16,793 nt of DNA from an uncultured Devosia sp. (GCA_946480655.1 CAMLKN010000022.1:1-16793), one strand, 5' to 3'. Shown: positions 7,615 through 16,271, counted from the first letter of the stretch. Numbers and translations are program-made. Notes: generated by a model not told the origin, from the letters alone.

Positions 7615-9102
7615 ATGCTGGATATTTTCGTGATCGGCGGCGGGATCAATGGCGCGAGCGTGGCCCGCGATGCCGTAGGCCGGGGCTATAGCGTGGCGCT
7701 GGCGGAAATGAATGACCTGGCCTCGGGCACCAGTTCGGCCGCCACCAAGCTGATCCATGGCGGGCTGCGCTATCTCGAGCATTACGAGTTTCGCCTGGTG
7801 CATGAAGCGCTGGCCGAGCGGGAAGTGCTGTGGGCTTCCGCGCCGCACATCATCTGGCCACTGCGCTTCGTGCTGCCGCATCACAAGGGCCTTCGCCCGG
7901 CCGCGGTGCTGCGCGCGGGGCTCGCGCTTTATGACTATATGGGCGGCCGGCGCCTCCTGCCGCCGACCAAGACGCTGGACCTGAAGCGCGACGAAGCGGG
8001 CAAGCCGCTCAAGCCCGGCTATGGCCTCGCCTTCGAATATTCGGACTGCTGGGTGAACGACGCGCGCTTCGTGGTGCTCAATGCACGCGATGCGGCCGAC
8101 CGGGGGGCGACGATCCATGTGCGGACCAAGGTCGTGTCGGCCCGGCGCGAGGATGGCGGCTGGACCGTAGAACTCGATGGCGAGGCCGGCCGGCAGACCG
8201 TGCGGTCTCGCATGCTGATCAACGCGGCCGGGCCCTGGGTGGACCAGGTGATCAACCAGACCCTGGGCAAGAACGGCGCGCACAATGTGCGGCTGGTCCA
8301 GGGCAGCCATATCGTGGTGAAGAAGCTTTACGATCACGACCGCTGCTACTTCTTCCAGAACAGCGACGGGCGCATCTTCTTTGCCATCCCCTATGAGGAC
8401 GACTTCACCCTGATCGGCACGACCGACCGGGACTACAAGGCCGACCCCAAGGACGTGAAGATTACGCCGGAGGAGACCGACTATCTGCTCAAGGCGGCCA
8501 ATGAATATTTTGCCCGCACGATCACCCAGGATGACATCGTCTGGGCCTATTCGGGCGTCCGGCCGCTCTATGACGACGGCGCCAGCGCGGCGCAGGAGGC
8601 GACGCGCGACTATGTACTCAAGGTCGAGGGTGATGCCGCCACCGGAGCCGTGGTCAATGTGTTCGGAGGCAAGCTGACGACCTCCCGGCGCCTCGCCGAA
8701 TCGGTGCTCGAAAAGATCGAGGACGTGCTGGGCAAGAAGGGGCCGGCCTGGACCAAAACCGGCACCCTGCCCGGCGGTGATTTCGGGCCGAAGAGCTTCG
8801 ACGCGGAAGTGCGCCGGCTGGCTATGGAGTACCCCGACCTGCCCACCAGCCTGCTCAAGCGGCTGATGCGGCTCTACGGGACAAAGGCGCGGGTGCTTTT
8901 GGGTGACCGCAAGACGATCGAGGCGCTGGGCCAACATTTTGGCGCCGATCTCCATGCCGCCGAAGTGGATTATCTGGTTGCGAACGAGTGGGCGCGGACG
9001 GCACAAGATGTGCTGTGGCGGCGCACGAAGCTGGGGCTCAAGGTCGGGCCCGAAGATGTGGCGCGGCTGGAGGCATATCTGAACGAAACCGTCACTGCGT
9101 AG
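7615..9102 (+). CDS. glpD: Aerobic glycerol-3-phosphate dehydrogenase
   Basis: FAD-dependent, membrane-associated enzyme that oxidises sn-glycerol 3-phosphate to dihydroxyacetone phosphate and passes electrons to quinone. The 495 residues are close to the usual 500. Seen are the N-terminal FAD-binding motif GGGINGA (8-14), the conserved [19 protein letters not shown] (37-55), [19 protein letters not shown] in the middle and the C-terminal [18 protein letters not shown]. Start at ATG 7615 has AGGA seven bases upstream and puts the FAD motif at the expected distance; a longer frame from 7411 would read through the operator and is rejected. glpK follows 79 bases downstream, so the pair forms a glycerol catabolic operon, presumably induced by glycerol 3-phosphate through the AAACGAA repeats. 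Confidence 0.97.
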   Translation: MLDIFVIGGGINGASVARDAVGRGYSVALAEMNDLASGTSSAATKLIHGGLRYLEHYEFRLVHEALAEREVLWASAPHIIWPLRFVLPHHKGLRPAAVLRAGLALYDYMGGRRLLPPTKTLDLKRDEAGKPLKPGYGLAFEYSDCWVNDARFVVLNARDAADRGATIHVRTKVVSARREDGGWTVELDGEAGRQTVRSRMLINAAGPWVDQVINQTLGKNGAHNVRLVQGSHIVVKKLYDHDRCYFFQNSDGRIFFAIPYEDDFTLIGTTDRDYKADPKDVKITPEETDYLLKAANEYFARTITQDDIVWAYSGVRPLYDDGASAAQEATRDYVLKVEGDAATGAVVNVFGGKLTTSRRLAESVLEKIEDVLGKKGPAWTKTGTLPGGDFGPKSFDAEVRRLAMEYPDLPTSLLKRLMRLYGTKARVLLGDRKTIEALGQHFGADLHAAEVDYLVANEWARTAQDVLWRRTKLGLKVGPEDVARLEAYLNETVTA

Positions 9103-9126
9103 GGACGCCCAAGTTCTATCGCGTTT

Positions 9127-9147
9127 CCCTCTCCACTTCAGGGAGGG
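9127..9147 (+). repeat. Bulged hairpin between glpD and glpK
   Basis: CCCTCTCC pairs with GGGAGGG across a six-base loop, with one bulged T. The sequence after the loop, AGGGAGGGTGAAGA, resembles AGGGAGAGGTGAAGA at 12026-12040, so it may be a diverged member of a repeat family. No T-run follows; a transcript-stabilising or processing role is possible but not shown. Confidence 0.5.
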
Positions 9148-9181
9148 TGAAGAAAGAGCCGAACGGCCGGTGGAGGCAATC

Positions 9182-10672
9182 ATGACAAAATACATTCTGG
9201 CGATCGACCAGGGGACCACGTCGAGCCGGGCTATCGTATTCGATGGCGAGCGGAAGATTGCAGGCGTAGGCCAGAAGGAATTCACCCAGCATTTTCCGCA
9301 GGATGGGTGGGTGGAGCATGACCCGGAGGAAATCTGGGAGAGCGTCGTCTGGTCGATCCGGACCGCGCTGGAGGCCGCCAAGGTCACGGCGAGCGACATC
9401 GCGGCGGTCGGTATCACCAACCAGCGTGAAACAGCCCTGATCTGGGACCGTGCGACCGGCCAGCCCATCCACAATGCCGTTGTCTGGCAGGACCGGCGTA
9501 CGTCTGCGTACTGTGCTGAACTGAAGGCGGCCGGCCACGAGGCCATGGTGACCGAGCGCACCGGCCTGCTGCTCGATCCCTATTTTTCCGGCACCAAGGT
9601 CAAGTGGCTGCTGGACCATGTGGAGGGTGCGCGGGAACGGGCCGAAAGGGGTGAACTCGCTTTCGGCACGGTGGACACATTCCTGATCTGGCGGCTGACC
9701 GGCGGCAAGGTGCATGCGACCGACGCCACCAATGCCTCGCGCACGCTGCTCTACAATATCGGCGCCAACCAGTGGGATGACGAGCTCTTGGCCCTGCTGA
9801 CAGTGCCCAAGGCCATCCTGCCTGAGGTCAAGGATTGCGCCGATGACTTCGGATCGGCGGACGCGGCCCTGTTCGGTGCCGCCATCCCGATCCTGGGGGT
9901 GGCGGGCGACCAGCATGCGGCGACCATCGGGCAGGCCTGTTTCGCGCCGGGCATGCTCAAATCCACCTATGGCACGGGCTGCTTCGCCCTGCTCAATACT
10001 GGCGCGGAGAAGGTGCCGTCCAAGAACCGGCTCCTGACCACCATCGCCTACCGGCTCAACGGCAAGACCACCTATGCGCTGGAAGGCTCGATCTTCATTG
10101 CCGGCGCGGCCGTGCAGTGGATCCGCGACGGGCTGAAGCTGGTCAAGCAGGCCAGCGAGACCGGGCCTTTGGCCCGCAGCGCCGACCCCAGCCAGAATGT
10201 CTATATGGTGCCCGCCTTTGTCGGGCTCGGAGCGCCCTGGTGGGATGCCGAGGCGCGCGGCGCCATCTATGGCATTACCCGCAATACCGGGCCGGCCGAG
10301 ATCGCCAAGGCGGCGCTAGAGGCAGTGAGCTACCAGACGCGAGACCTGCTCGAGGCCATGCGCAAGGATTGGCAGGGCGGCGCGAAGGACACAGTGCTGC
10401 GCGTGGATGGCGGCATGGTGGCCTCGGACTGGACCATGCAGTTCCTGGCCGACATTCTCGATGCGCCGGTGGACCGGCCGACCATTCTCGAAACCACGGC
10501 ACTGGGCGCGGCCTGGCTGGCCGGCATGAAGGCCGGCGTGTGGCCGGGCATGGAGGAGTTTGCCAAGGGCTGGGCCCGCGACCGGCGGTTCGAGCCGCAG
10601 ATGGATGCCGAGACCCGCAAGGCCAAGATTGCCGGGTGGGATGATGCGGTGCGGCGGACGTTGAGCCGATAG
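9182..10672 (+). CDS. glpK: Glycerol kinase
   Basis: Phosphorylates glycerol to sn-glycerol 3-phosphate with ATP in the cytoplasm, feeding GlpD encoded just upstream. The 496 residues match the family length. Typical FGGY-kinase features are present: the phosphate-binding [13 protein letters not shown] at 9-21, [52 protein letters not shown] and the second ATP-site motif [18 protein letters not shown]. Start ATG 9182 has GGAGG five bases upstream; a GTG at 9170 is in frame but lies before that site. Neither a glycerol facilitator nor a glpR gene is found in the window, so uptake and the regulator must be encoded elsewhere. Confidence 0.97.
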   Translation: MTKYILAIDQGTTSSRAIVFDGERKIAGVGQKEFTQHFPQDGWVEHDPEEIWESVVWSIRTALEAAKVTASDIAAVGITNQRETALIWDRATGQPIHNAVVWQDRRTSAYCAELKAAGHEAMVTERTGLLLDPYFSGTKVKWLLDHVEGARERAERGELAFGTVDTFLIWRLTGGKVHATDATNASRTLLYNIGANQWDDELLALLTVPKAILPEVKDCADDFGSADAALFGAAIPILGVAGDQHAATIGQACFAPGMLKSTYGTGCFALLNTGAEKVPSKNRLLTTIAYRLNGKTTYALEGSIFIAGAAVQWIRDGLKLVKQASETGPLARSADPSQNVYMVPAFVGLGAPWWDAEARGAIYGITRNTGPAEIAKAALEAVSYQTRDLLEAMRKDWQGGAKDTVLRVDGGMVASDWTMQFLADILDAPVDRPTILETTALGAAWLAGMKAGVWPGMEEFAKGWARDRRFEPQMDAETRKAKIAGWDDAVRRTLSR

Positions 10673-10680
10673 CCGGGCTG

Positions 10681-10708
10681 GCGGGCGGCGCTTGGCAAAG
10701 CCGCCCGC
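10681..10708 (+). terminator. Strong GC hairpin after glpK
   Basis: GCGGGCGGC (10681-10689) and GCCGCCCGC (10700-10708) form a perfect 9-bp stem with a ten-base loop, starting nine bases after the glpK stop. There is no T-run, so it is a non-classical terminator or an mRNA 3'-end stabiliser at the end of the glpDK unit. Confidence 0.5.
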
Positions 10709-10726
10709 ACCTGCGATAGAGCCGCC

Positions 10727-11026
10727 ATGAGCCAGGACAATGACGACTACATCTATGATGAAGCAACCGGTGAGTGGCGGCCGGCTTCGGAGATGACGAC
10801 GCAAGCGCAGACTGTCGTGGTGCGCGATGCTTCGGGCAATGAACTGTCCGACGGGGACTCTGTCGTGCTGGTGAAGGACCTCAAGGTGAAGGGCGCTGGG
10901 CAGACGCTCAAGCAGGGCACGGTGATCCGGTCCATCCGGCTGACCGACAATCCCGAAGAGATCGATTGCCGGCACGAGACCATCAAGGGACTGGTGCTGC
11001 GAACCGAGTTCGTGCGCAAGCGCTAG
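10727..11026 (+). CDS. PhnA-domain protein without zinc ribbon
   Basis: A 99-residue cytoplasmic protein. Residues about 29-99 match the C-terminal domain of E. coli PhnA/YjdM closely in pattern: VVVRDASGNELSDGDSV, then VKDLKVKGAGQTLKQGT, then IDC and the terminal LRTEFVRKR. E. coli PhnA also has a two-CxxC zinc ribbon at its N-terminus; here that part is replaced by a short acidic segment (DNDDYIYDEATGEWRPASEM) with no cysteine. The name comes from an early link to alkylphosphonate use that does not hold for the family; the true function is unknown. The ATG at 10727 has no convincing ribosome binding site. It follows glpK by 54 bases but a strong hairpin lies between, so it is probably not part of the glycerol operon. 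Confidence 0.85.
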   Translation: MSQDNDDYIYDEATGEWRPASEMTTQAQTVVVRDASGNELSDGDSVVLVKDLKVKGAGQTLKQGTVIRSIRLTDNPEEIDCRHETIKGLVLRTEFVRKR

Positions 11027-11032
11027 ACGAGC

Positions 11033-11863
11033 CTAGCCGCCATTGCCGGTTTCCACCTGTGGGACCGGGGTGTCCGGCTCGACAGGTTCGGGCTGGTTGA
11101 GATTGGGATTGTCGCGCAGGAAGGCGGTGACCTCGTTGTCGAGGGCAATGAGGAAGTCGCTGATGCGATTGCCGTTGGACCCCAGATCGTGTTGCGCCCC
11201 GATGGACGCCGAGCGCATGTCGACGGCTGCGCCTTCGGCCGTGGCGGCAACGCGCAGCACGGCTTCCTCGCGCCACCCCAGCAGCGTCACGATGCGTGCG
11301 TTCAGCCTGCCCGGCTCGCCGCCGACACCTGGCTCCCGCCGCTGGCGGATATCCCAGCCCTGTCCCTCTGCCAGATGGGCAACGATGGCATAGAGCTGGA
11401 CGGGATCGAGCGGATAGGTGCGCGTCGTGGCATTGGGGAAGTACTGCTGCTGTTCGGCCGGTGTCAGCAGCTGCGGCGGCGGCATTGAGGCCGTATCCGG
11501 CTCGAAGAGCAGTGGCAGTTCGCCGCGCGGAGCGGTGGCGATATCGGTGACAATCGGATAGCGCAGCGCCAGCGAGCCATAATAGCCGAAAGGCGCGAGG
11601 CAAAGGAGGCCGAGGAAGAGGCCGGCCAGTGCCTTGCCCCAGCCCTGATCGCCGGTGTGCCAGAGCCGCGCCAGGGCGATGAGCGCAGCCAAGACGGCAA
11701 GGCCCGCGACCAGAGCGGCAAACAGCGCGACCACCAGAAACAGCCCGGAATCGAGGAAACGCTCGCGGTGCATGATGACCGGCACGACGGTCAAAGGCAC
11801 CGCCAGCCCGCCCAGACGACGCGCCAGAATCGCCCATTTCGAGGTTCTGATCAGTATTCGCAC
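11033..11863 (-). CDS. DUF1499 membrane protein
   Basis: A 276-residue protein of unknown function. The N-terminal part holds three hydrophobic segments (roughly residues 18-33, 40-68 and 78-100) that probably anchor it in the inner membrane. The rest (about 120-256) matches the DUF1499 domain, with the characteristic ending DLGSNGNRISDFLIALD near residues 227-243. The tail is Pro/Glu/Val-rich. The start is a GTG at 11863, with GGGG about 11 bases upstream, which is a poor fit; the true start could differ. It converges on the PhnA-domain gene, with six bases between the stops. The gap to pdxH upstream is 215 bases and repeat-rich, so it probably has its own promoter. Confidence 0.8.
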   Translation of the reverse strand: MRILIRTSKWAILARRLGGLAVPLTVVPVIMHRERFLDSGLFLVVALFAALVAGLAVLAALIALARLWHTGDQGWGKALAGLFLGLLCLAPFGYYGSLALRYPIVTDIATAPRGELPLLFEPDTASMPPPQLLTPAEQQQYFPNATTRTYPLDPVQLYAIVAHLAEGQGWDIRQRREPGVGGEPGRLNARIVTLLGWREEAVLRVAATAEGAAVDMRSASIGAQHDLGSNGNRISDFLIALDNEVTAFLRDNPNLNQPEPVEPDTPVPQVETGNGG

Positions 11864-11988
11864 GAAGTCTGTTTCCCCAAACCGCGCAGAGGATAACGCT
11901 AAGGTCTTTCGCTAGTTTGAATATTTTTCGGGTTTGAGAGGGTTTGGGGGCATCGTCGCTACCAGCACCCCCCACCTGGCTCTGCTAC

Positions 11989-12035
11989 GGCCCGAAGGGC
12001 CTAGCTTGGCTACCTCCCCCGTCAAAGGGAGAGGT
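11989..12035. repeat. Intergenic double-hairpin element upstream of the DUF1499 gene
   Basis: GGCCC-GAA-GGGCC (11989-12001) is followed by ACCTCCCCC (12012-12020), a six-base loop and GGGAGAGGT (12027-12035), a 9-bp stem with one mismatch. The second part resembles the hairpin between glpD and glpK. It lies in the 215-base gap between pdxH and the DUF1499 gene and could act at the 3' end of pdxH. Nothing else is recognisable in that gap. Confidence 0.55.
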
Positions 12036-12078
12036 GAAGAGGGTCCGGGTTGAGTTGTCGAACCGCATGGGCCGGCTC

Positions 12079-12708
12079 TTACGGATAAAGCCGTGCGCTG
12101 GCCCAGGGCGCCCCTACCCGTTCGCGCGTGAAGCGGACGCGGTCGTGGAGGCGGAACTCGCCATCCTTCCAGAATTCGATGGACATGGGCACGAGGCGGA
12201 ACCCGGACCAGTGGGCGGGGCGCGGCATGTCGCCGTCGCCCACCATGGCGGTGAGTTGGGCTACCTCGTCCATCATCTGCTGGCGGCTGGCGAGCGGACG
12301 GGACTGCTTGGACGTGGCCGAAGCGATGCGGCTGCCCCTGGCGCGGGAGGCGAAATATTCGTCCGCCTCTGCTGGCGTCACCTGCTCGACCGGGCCCCGC
12401 ATGCGGATCTGGCGCCTGAGGCTCTTCCAATGCATGACCATGGCGGCCTGGGGATTGGCGAGAAGCTGGCGGCCCTTGTCGCTTTCAAAATTGGTGAAAA
12501 AGCAGAAGCCGCGCTCGTCGCGCCGGTTGAGCAGCACCATGCGCACATCGGGCAGGCCGGAGGTATCGGCGGTGGCCAGGGCCATGGCGTGCGGGTCGTT
12601 GGGTTCGCTCTCCTGCGCCAGGGCGTACCATTCCTCGAAGAGGGCAAGCGGGTCGAGCTGGGAGCGGTCGCTGTCGTCGAATAGGCGTTCGGTGAGGGTC
12701 TGCAGCAT
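12079..12708 (-). CDS. pdxH: Pyridoxamine/pyridoxine 5'-phosphate oxidase
   Basis: FMN-dependent oxidation of pyridoxine or pyridoxamine 5'-phosphate to pyridoxal 5'-phosphate, the last step of vitamin B6 cofactor synthesis and salvage. The 209 residues are a normal length. Family signatures are RMVLLNRRDERGFCFFTN (56-73) and ESDKGRQL (75-82) at the FMN site, RQIRMRG (99-105), SRIASATSKQS (126-136), then HWSGFRLVP, IEFW and the C-terminal RLHDR. Start ATG 12708 has AGGA nine bases upstream; a longer frame to 12795 would add 29 residues not seen in the family and would run into the dnaJ-side promoter region. Divergent from a J-domain gene. Confidence 0.96.
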   Translation of the reverse strand: MLQTLTERLFDDSDRSQLDPLALFEEWYALAQESEPNDPHAMALATADTSGLPDVRMVLLNRRDERGFCFFTNFESDKGRQLLANPQAAMVMHWKSLRRQIRMRGPVEQVTPAEADEYFASRARGSRIASATSKQSRPLASRQQMMDEVAQLTAMVGDGDMPRPAHWSGFRLVPMSIEFWKDGEFRLHDRVRFTRERVGAPWASARLYP

Positions 12709-12742
12709 ATTGATATTTCCTGCGCAACTGCCCCGGCGCAAC

Positions 12743-12771
12743 TGGACAAGGGCCGGGGGCGTGGCCATATA
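12743..12771 (+). promoter_or_regulatory. Possible promoter of the J-domain gene
   Basis: TGGACA (12743-12748) is one base from TTGACA, and CATATA (12766-12771) stands 17 bases downstream as a weak -10. A small hairpin, GGGGCA-AACAA-TGCCCC (12785-12801), follows in the leader, 19 bases before the start codon. It is a weak match and is offered only because the gap is short. Confidence 0.25.
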
Positions 12772-12820
12772 GGACTTCAAATGCGGGGCAAACAATGCCC
12801 CAGATCAAAGATGGGACCCA

Positions 12821-13774
12821 ATGCGCGATCCATACACCGTCCTTGGGGTGTCGCGGTCCGCAAGCGAGAAGGACATCAAGTCTGCCTATCGCAAGCTGGC
12901 CAAGAAGTATCACCCCGACCAGAACCCTGACGATCCAACTGCCCACGGCAAGTTTGCCGAGGCGACACATGCCTATGACCTGCTGAACGACGCCGAGAAG
13001 CGCGGCCAATATGACCGCGGCGAAATCGACGCCGAGGGCAACCCCCGCTTTGCCGGCTTCGGCAACGGCTTTGGCGGCGCGACCCGTGGCGCCCGGCCGG
13101 GCGCGGGCGCCGGTGGCTTTTCCGCCGAGGACATTCTCAAGGAGTTCATGAGCGGTTTCGGCGGCCAGCCGCGCGGTGGCGCCGGCGGGCGCGGCCCGGC
13201 CGGTGGCGCCCAGTGGGACCCCTTTGCCGGGGCGACAGCGGGCGGCGCGGGCGCTGGCGCGCGCATGAAGGGCGACGACGTGGTCGTCAATGTCGCCATC
13301 TCGCTCGAGGATGCCCACAAGGCCGCCTCGGTGCCGGTGCGCATGCCCAGTGGCAAGGTACTTTCCGTCAAGCTGCCCGAGAAGGTCGAGGAAGGCCAGC
13401 AGATCCGCTTGAAGGGCCAGGGCACGCCGAGCCCCTTCGGCGAGCCGGGCGACGCGCTGGTGACGGTCAAGTTCGAGAAATCCAAGACCTTCCGCAAGGA
13501 TGGCCACGACGTGCGGACCGACGTGCCGGTGACGCTCTACGAAGCGGTTCTGGGCTCCAAGGTGCGCGTGCCAACCCTGGACGGTTCGGTGGAACTGACG
13601 CTGCCGCCCGGGGTGGATACATCGAAGGCGCTGCGCCTCAAGGGCAAGGGCCTCTATGGCGATGGCGACCTGTACGTCAACATCCGCGTCGTGCTGCCGC
13701 CGGGCGGCGATGCCGACCTCGAAGCGCTGGCGCGGTTCATGCGCGACCAGAAGCCGTACAAGGTCCGGGACTAG
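12821..13774 (+). CDS. Class B J-domain co-chaperone (DnaJ C-terminal type, CbpA-like)
   Basis: Stimulates the ATPase of DnaK and delivers substrates to it in the cytoplasm. The 317 residues begin with a J-domain (1-65) with HPD at 31-33, then a Gly/Phe/Ala-rich linker (about 72-147) and the two beta-sandwich substrate domains (about 150-300, with LPEKVEEGQQIRLKGQG and KALRLKGKGL). There is no CxxCxGxG zinc-finger region, which separates it from classical DnaJ and makes it a class B (CbpA-like) protein. Start ATG 12821 gives MRDPYTVLGV, the normal J-domain opening; the upstream GATGGGA is a weak ribosome binding site. Divergent from pdxH and convergent with the Sua5-type gene. Confidence 0.93.
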   Translation: MRDPYTVLGVSRSASEKDIKSAYRKLAKKYHPDQNPDDPTAHGKFAEATHAYDLLNDAEKRGQYDRGEIDAEGNPRFAGFGNGFGGATRGARPGAGAGGFSAEDILKEFMSGFGGQPRGGAGGRGPAGGAQWDPFAGATAGGAGAGARMKGDDVVVNVAISLEDAHKAASVPVRMPSGKVLSVKLPEKVEEGQQIRLKGQGTPSPFGEPGDALVTVKFEKSKTFRKDGHDVRTDVPVTLYEAVLGSKVRVPTLDGSVELTLPPGVDTSKALRLKGKGLYGDGDLYVNIRVVLPPGGDADLEALARFMRDQKPYKVRD

Positions 13775-13811
13775 GCTGGACGCTCCCGCACGACTTCACA
13801 TGCACAGTACC

Positions 13812-13887
13812 GTCCTCGGGCCTGACCCGAGGACCACTCGCCATATCTGCGGATGTTGAGAATGGCCCTCGGATCAAGTCCGAGGGC
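13812..13887. repeat. REP-like doublet of inverted palindromes
   Basis: Hairpin 1 is GTCCTCGGG, loop CCTGA, CCCGAGGAC (13812-13834). Hairpin 2 is GCCCTCGGA, loop TCAAG, TCCGAGGGC (13865-13887). Hairpin 2 read on the opposite strand matches hairpin 1 closely; the base pair next to the loop changes from G-C to A-T on both sides. The pair sits between the convergent ends of the J-domain and Sua5-type genes and may end or protect both transcripts. Confidence 0.8.
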
Positions 13888-13911
13888 GGCCTTGTGGTTG
13901 GGTATAGATCG

Positions 13912-14850
13912 CTATTTCCGCGGGGCGGCAGCGCGGCGGAGGCGATCGTTGATCGCTTCGCCGAGGCCGGTTTCCGGGATGGGTGCCACGGCGATGGTGG
14001 CAGCGCCCGTCGCGTCAAGCTCGTGCAGCATGGAAAAGAGATTGCGGGCGGCTTCGTGCAGGTCGCCTGTCTCCGAGAGATTGCGCGTGGTGCCGGCAAA
14101 GTCCGGGGACGCGCCGAAGGCGAGCCAGGCTTCGCCAGCCTGGGGCGCGGTGTCGAGCCGCATATGGGCATTGGGGGCGTAGTGGCTCAGGAGCATGCCC
14201 GGGGCAGAAATGGCGGCCCCTTCGGCGGCGCGCTCAACCGTTACGCCGAGACGCTGCTCGATCTCCTCGCGCGCCAGGGCGCCGGCGCGCAGCTGGATGA
14301 GGCGGTCACCATCGACCGCCACAATGGTGGATTCGACGCCTCGCTTACAGGGTCCGCCATCGAGCACGGGGACGCGGCCGGCGAAACCCTTGCGCACCTG
14401 TTCGGCCGTGGTCGGCGAGAGCTTGCCCGAAGGATTGGCTGATGGCGCGGCCAGCGGCCGATCCGTAGCGCGCAGCAATTCGAGCGCCAAGGGATGATCG
14501 GGGACGCGCAGCGCGACAGTCTCCAGCCCGGCCGTGGCGATGTCAGCCAGGCCGTGGCCTTGCCGGAGGGGCAGGACGATGCTGAGCGGCCCGGGCCAGA
14601 AGGTCTCGGCGAGGCGGCGCGCCAGCGGCGAGAACAAGGCGAAACGCTCGGCCATGGCCAGATCGGCGCAATGGATGATCAGCGGATTGAAGCGCGGGCG
14701 GCCCTTGGTCTCGTAGATGGAGAGCACCGCATCGGCATTCGTCGCGTCCGCCCCCAGACCATAGACCGTCTCGGTGGGAAAGGCGCAAAGCTTGCCCGCG
14801 CGCAGCAGCGCGGCGGCCTCATCGACACTGATCGGGAACGGGTCTGACAT
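13912..14850 (-). CDS. tsaC: L-threonylcarbamoyladenylate synthase, Sua5 type
   Basis: Makes threonylcarbamoyl-AMP from threonine, bicarbonate and ATP for the t6A modification of ANN-decoding tRNAs. The 312 residues contain the YrdC catalytic domain (about 8-195) with FPTETVYGLG (24-33), KGRPRFNPL (49-57), SANPSG (137-142) and ESTIV (173-177). A linker with SHYAPNA (222-228) and a C-terminal Sua5 domain follow, so it is the long form rather than the short TsaC of E. coli; sua5/ywlC would be an equal symbol. Start taken at ATG 14850 (MSDPFPISVDEA); the frame extends to a TTG at 14874 without conserved sequence. No strong ribosome binding site is seen. Divergent from the histone-deacetylase-family gene by 62 bases. 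Confidence 0.94.
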   Translation of the reverse strand: MSDPFPISVDEAAALLRAGKLCAFPTETVYGLGADATNADAVLSIYETKGRPRFNPLIIHCADLAMAERFALFSPLARRLAETFWPGPLSIVLPLRQGHGLADIATAGLETVALRVPDHPLALELLRATDRPLAAPSANPSGKLSPTTAEQVRKGFAGRVPVLDGGPCKRGVESTIVAVDGDRLIQLRAGALAREEIEQRLGVTVERAAEGAAISAPGMLLSHYAPNAHMRLDTAPQAGEAWLAFGASPDFAGTTRNLSETGDLHEAARNLFSMLHELDATGAATIAVAPIPETGLGEAINDRLRRAAAPRK

Positions 14851-14912
14851 GAGCGGTGTTTGACAACAGGGCAAGGCCGCGTCAAGACGAGATGGAACAT
14901 GCGGAGAGCCAC

Positions 14913-15839
14913 GTGACGACGCTCCTGGTCAGCCAGAACAATTTCGCCGATCACCAGACCCCGCAAGGCCACCCGGAACGCGCCGACCGTATTCGCGCGG
15001 TCGAAGAGGCGCTGGAAGCACCGCAATTCTCCGCGCTCACGCGCCGCGCCGCCCCTTTCGGTGACCTGATGCTGGCCGAACTCGTGCATGACGGGGCGTA
15101 TCTGGGCCGCCTGCGCGATGCGCGTCCGGCCGAGGGCATGGGCCAGATCGATGCCGATACGTTCATCTCCTCCCGGTCGATGGATGCGCTGGCGACGGGC
15201 TTGGGCGGCGCATTGGCGGCGCTGGACGCGGTGCTCCTGGGCGAGGTCGACAATGCCTTCTGCGCCATCCGCCCGCCCGGCCACCACGCGGAAATTGCAA
15301 CGCCCATGGGCTTTTGCCTCATCAACACCGTCGCCATCACGGCGCGGGAGGCGCAGCGGAAATATGGGGCCGAGCGGGTGGCGATCGTCGATTTCGACGT
15401 GCATCACGGCAATGGCACGCAGGACATCTTCAAGGATGATCCGAGCGTGTTCTATGCCTCGAGCCACCAGATGCCGCTCTATCCCGGCACGGGGCATCCC
15501 AGCGAGACCGGGGTGGGCAATGTGGTCAATGTCGCACTGCCCAGCCATTCGGGAGGCGCGGCGATGCGGGAGGCTTATCTTAATAAAATATTGCCGGCGC
15601 TCGACAATTTCGCACCGGACCTGATCCTGATCTCGGCCGGGTTTGATGCCCATATCCGCGATCCACTGGCGCAGCTGGAATGGGTGGACGAGGATTTCGG
15701 CTGGGTCACGGCAAAGTTGATGGATGTGGCAGGCGCGCGCTGCGGCAACCGGATTGTGTCGCTGCTCGAAGGTGGCTATGACCTCAAGGGCCTTGCCGGG
15801 GGCGTGCGCCAGCACGTGGCGACCCTCCTGGGGTCCTGA
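14913..15839 (+). CDS. Histone deacetylase family zinc hydrolase
   Basis: Member of the histone deacetylase/AcuC/acetylpolyamine amidohydrolase superfamily, which removes acetyl groups from lysines or polyamines using zinc. The 308 residues match the bacterial class II size. Active-site features: RPPGHHAE with the catalytic His pair at 124-125, the zinc ligands Asp162 and His164 in DFDVHHGNGTQ, Asp245 in SAGFDAH, and the catalytic Tyr289 in LEGGYD. All are intact, so it should be active; the substrate is unknown. GTG 14913 is chosen because GGAG lies six bases upstream and MTTLLVSQNNFADHQTP is the normal family opening; ATG 14892 is an in-frame alternative. xseB follows 31 bases later and is probably cotranscribed. 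Confidence 0.93.
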   Translation: MTTLLVSQNNFADHQTPQGHPERADRIRAVEEALEAPQFSALTRRAAPFGDLMLAELVHDGAYLGRLRDARPAEGMGQIDADTFISSRSMDALATGLGGALAALDAVLLGEVDNAFCAIRPPGHHAEIATPMGFCLINTVAITAREAQRKYGAERVAIVDFDVHHGNGTQDIFKDDPSVFYASSHQMPLYPGTGHPSETGVGNVVNVALPSHSGGAAMREAYLNKILPALDNFAPDLILISAGFDAHIRDPLAQLEWVDEDFGWVTAKLMDVAGARCGNRIVSLLEGGYDLKGLAGGVRQHVATLLGS

Positions 15840-15870
15840 AATGAACGACTACTGAACGAGCGGAACCACG

Positions 15871-16122
15871 ATGGCCGAGACATCCCACGACGACGTCAAG
15901 ACGCTGAGCTTCGAGGCCGCGCTGGAGCAGCTCGAACAGATCGTGCAGAAGCTCGAAAGCGGCCGCGCGCCGCTGGCCGAATCCATCGCCATCTATGAGC
16001 GCGGCGAAGCACTGAAGGCGCATTGCGAGGCGCTGCTGAAGACGGCTGAAGCGCGGATCGAGAAGATCACGCTCAATCGCGACGGCAAGGCAGTGGGGAC
16101 CGAGCCGCTGGACGCTAACTAA
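15871..16122 (+). CDS. xseB: Exodeoxyribonuclease VII small subunit
   Basis: Small subunit of the exonuclease that degrades single-stranded DNA from both ends; several copies associate with the XseA large subunit. The 83 residues include the family core [20 protein letters not shown] (12-31) followed by [20 protein letters not shown], two helices that form the coiled hairpin. No xseA is in the window. It lies just after the histone-deacetylase-family gene, on the same strand. Confidence 0.95.
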   Translation: MAETSHDDVKTLSFEAALEQLEQIVQKLESGRAPLAESIAIYERGEALKAHCEALLKTAEARIEKITLNRDGKAVGTEPLDAN

Positions 16123-16159
16123 TCCTCATGCGGGAGGCCACTCCCTCCTAGCTGCGCTA

Positions 16160-16173
16160 TGGCCTAGCGGCCA
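16160..16173. repeat. Small hairpin downstream of xseB
   Basis: TGGCC-TAGC-GGCCA is a perfect 5-bp stem 37 bases after the xseB stop. It is too short and lacks a T-run for a confident terminator call. It opens the 208-base gap that also holds repeat copy 2. Confidence 0.35.
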
Positions 16174-16193
16174 AGCTCCGCTACTGACCCCGC

Positions 16194-16271
16194 CACTCCA
16201 GCATAGCTGTCGTGGCCTTCTTCCCTAGAATCTCTCCACCGGAGAGATTCTCCCTTCGGGACGGCACGAAG
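16194..16271 (+). repeat. Palindromic intergenic repeat, copy 2
   Basis: The core at 16199-16271 aligns without gaps to 4684-4756. Hairpin one is CAGC-ATA-GCTG (16199-16209). The main stem is AGAATCTCTCC (16227-16237), loop ACC and its complement to 16251. CCC-TTC-GGG (16252-16260) follows. Stem lengths, loops and spacing are identical to copy 1 while five base pairs differ by paired changes. It ends 59 bases before the SCO-family gene, and like copy 1 has no T-run. Confidence 0.85.

Noticed and set aside
7600..9561. 653-codon open frame on the minus strand opposite glpD and glpK
   Set aside because: It spans two well-supported genes in antisense, has no family resemblance, and long antisense frames are expected at this GC content.
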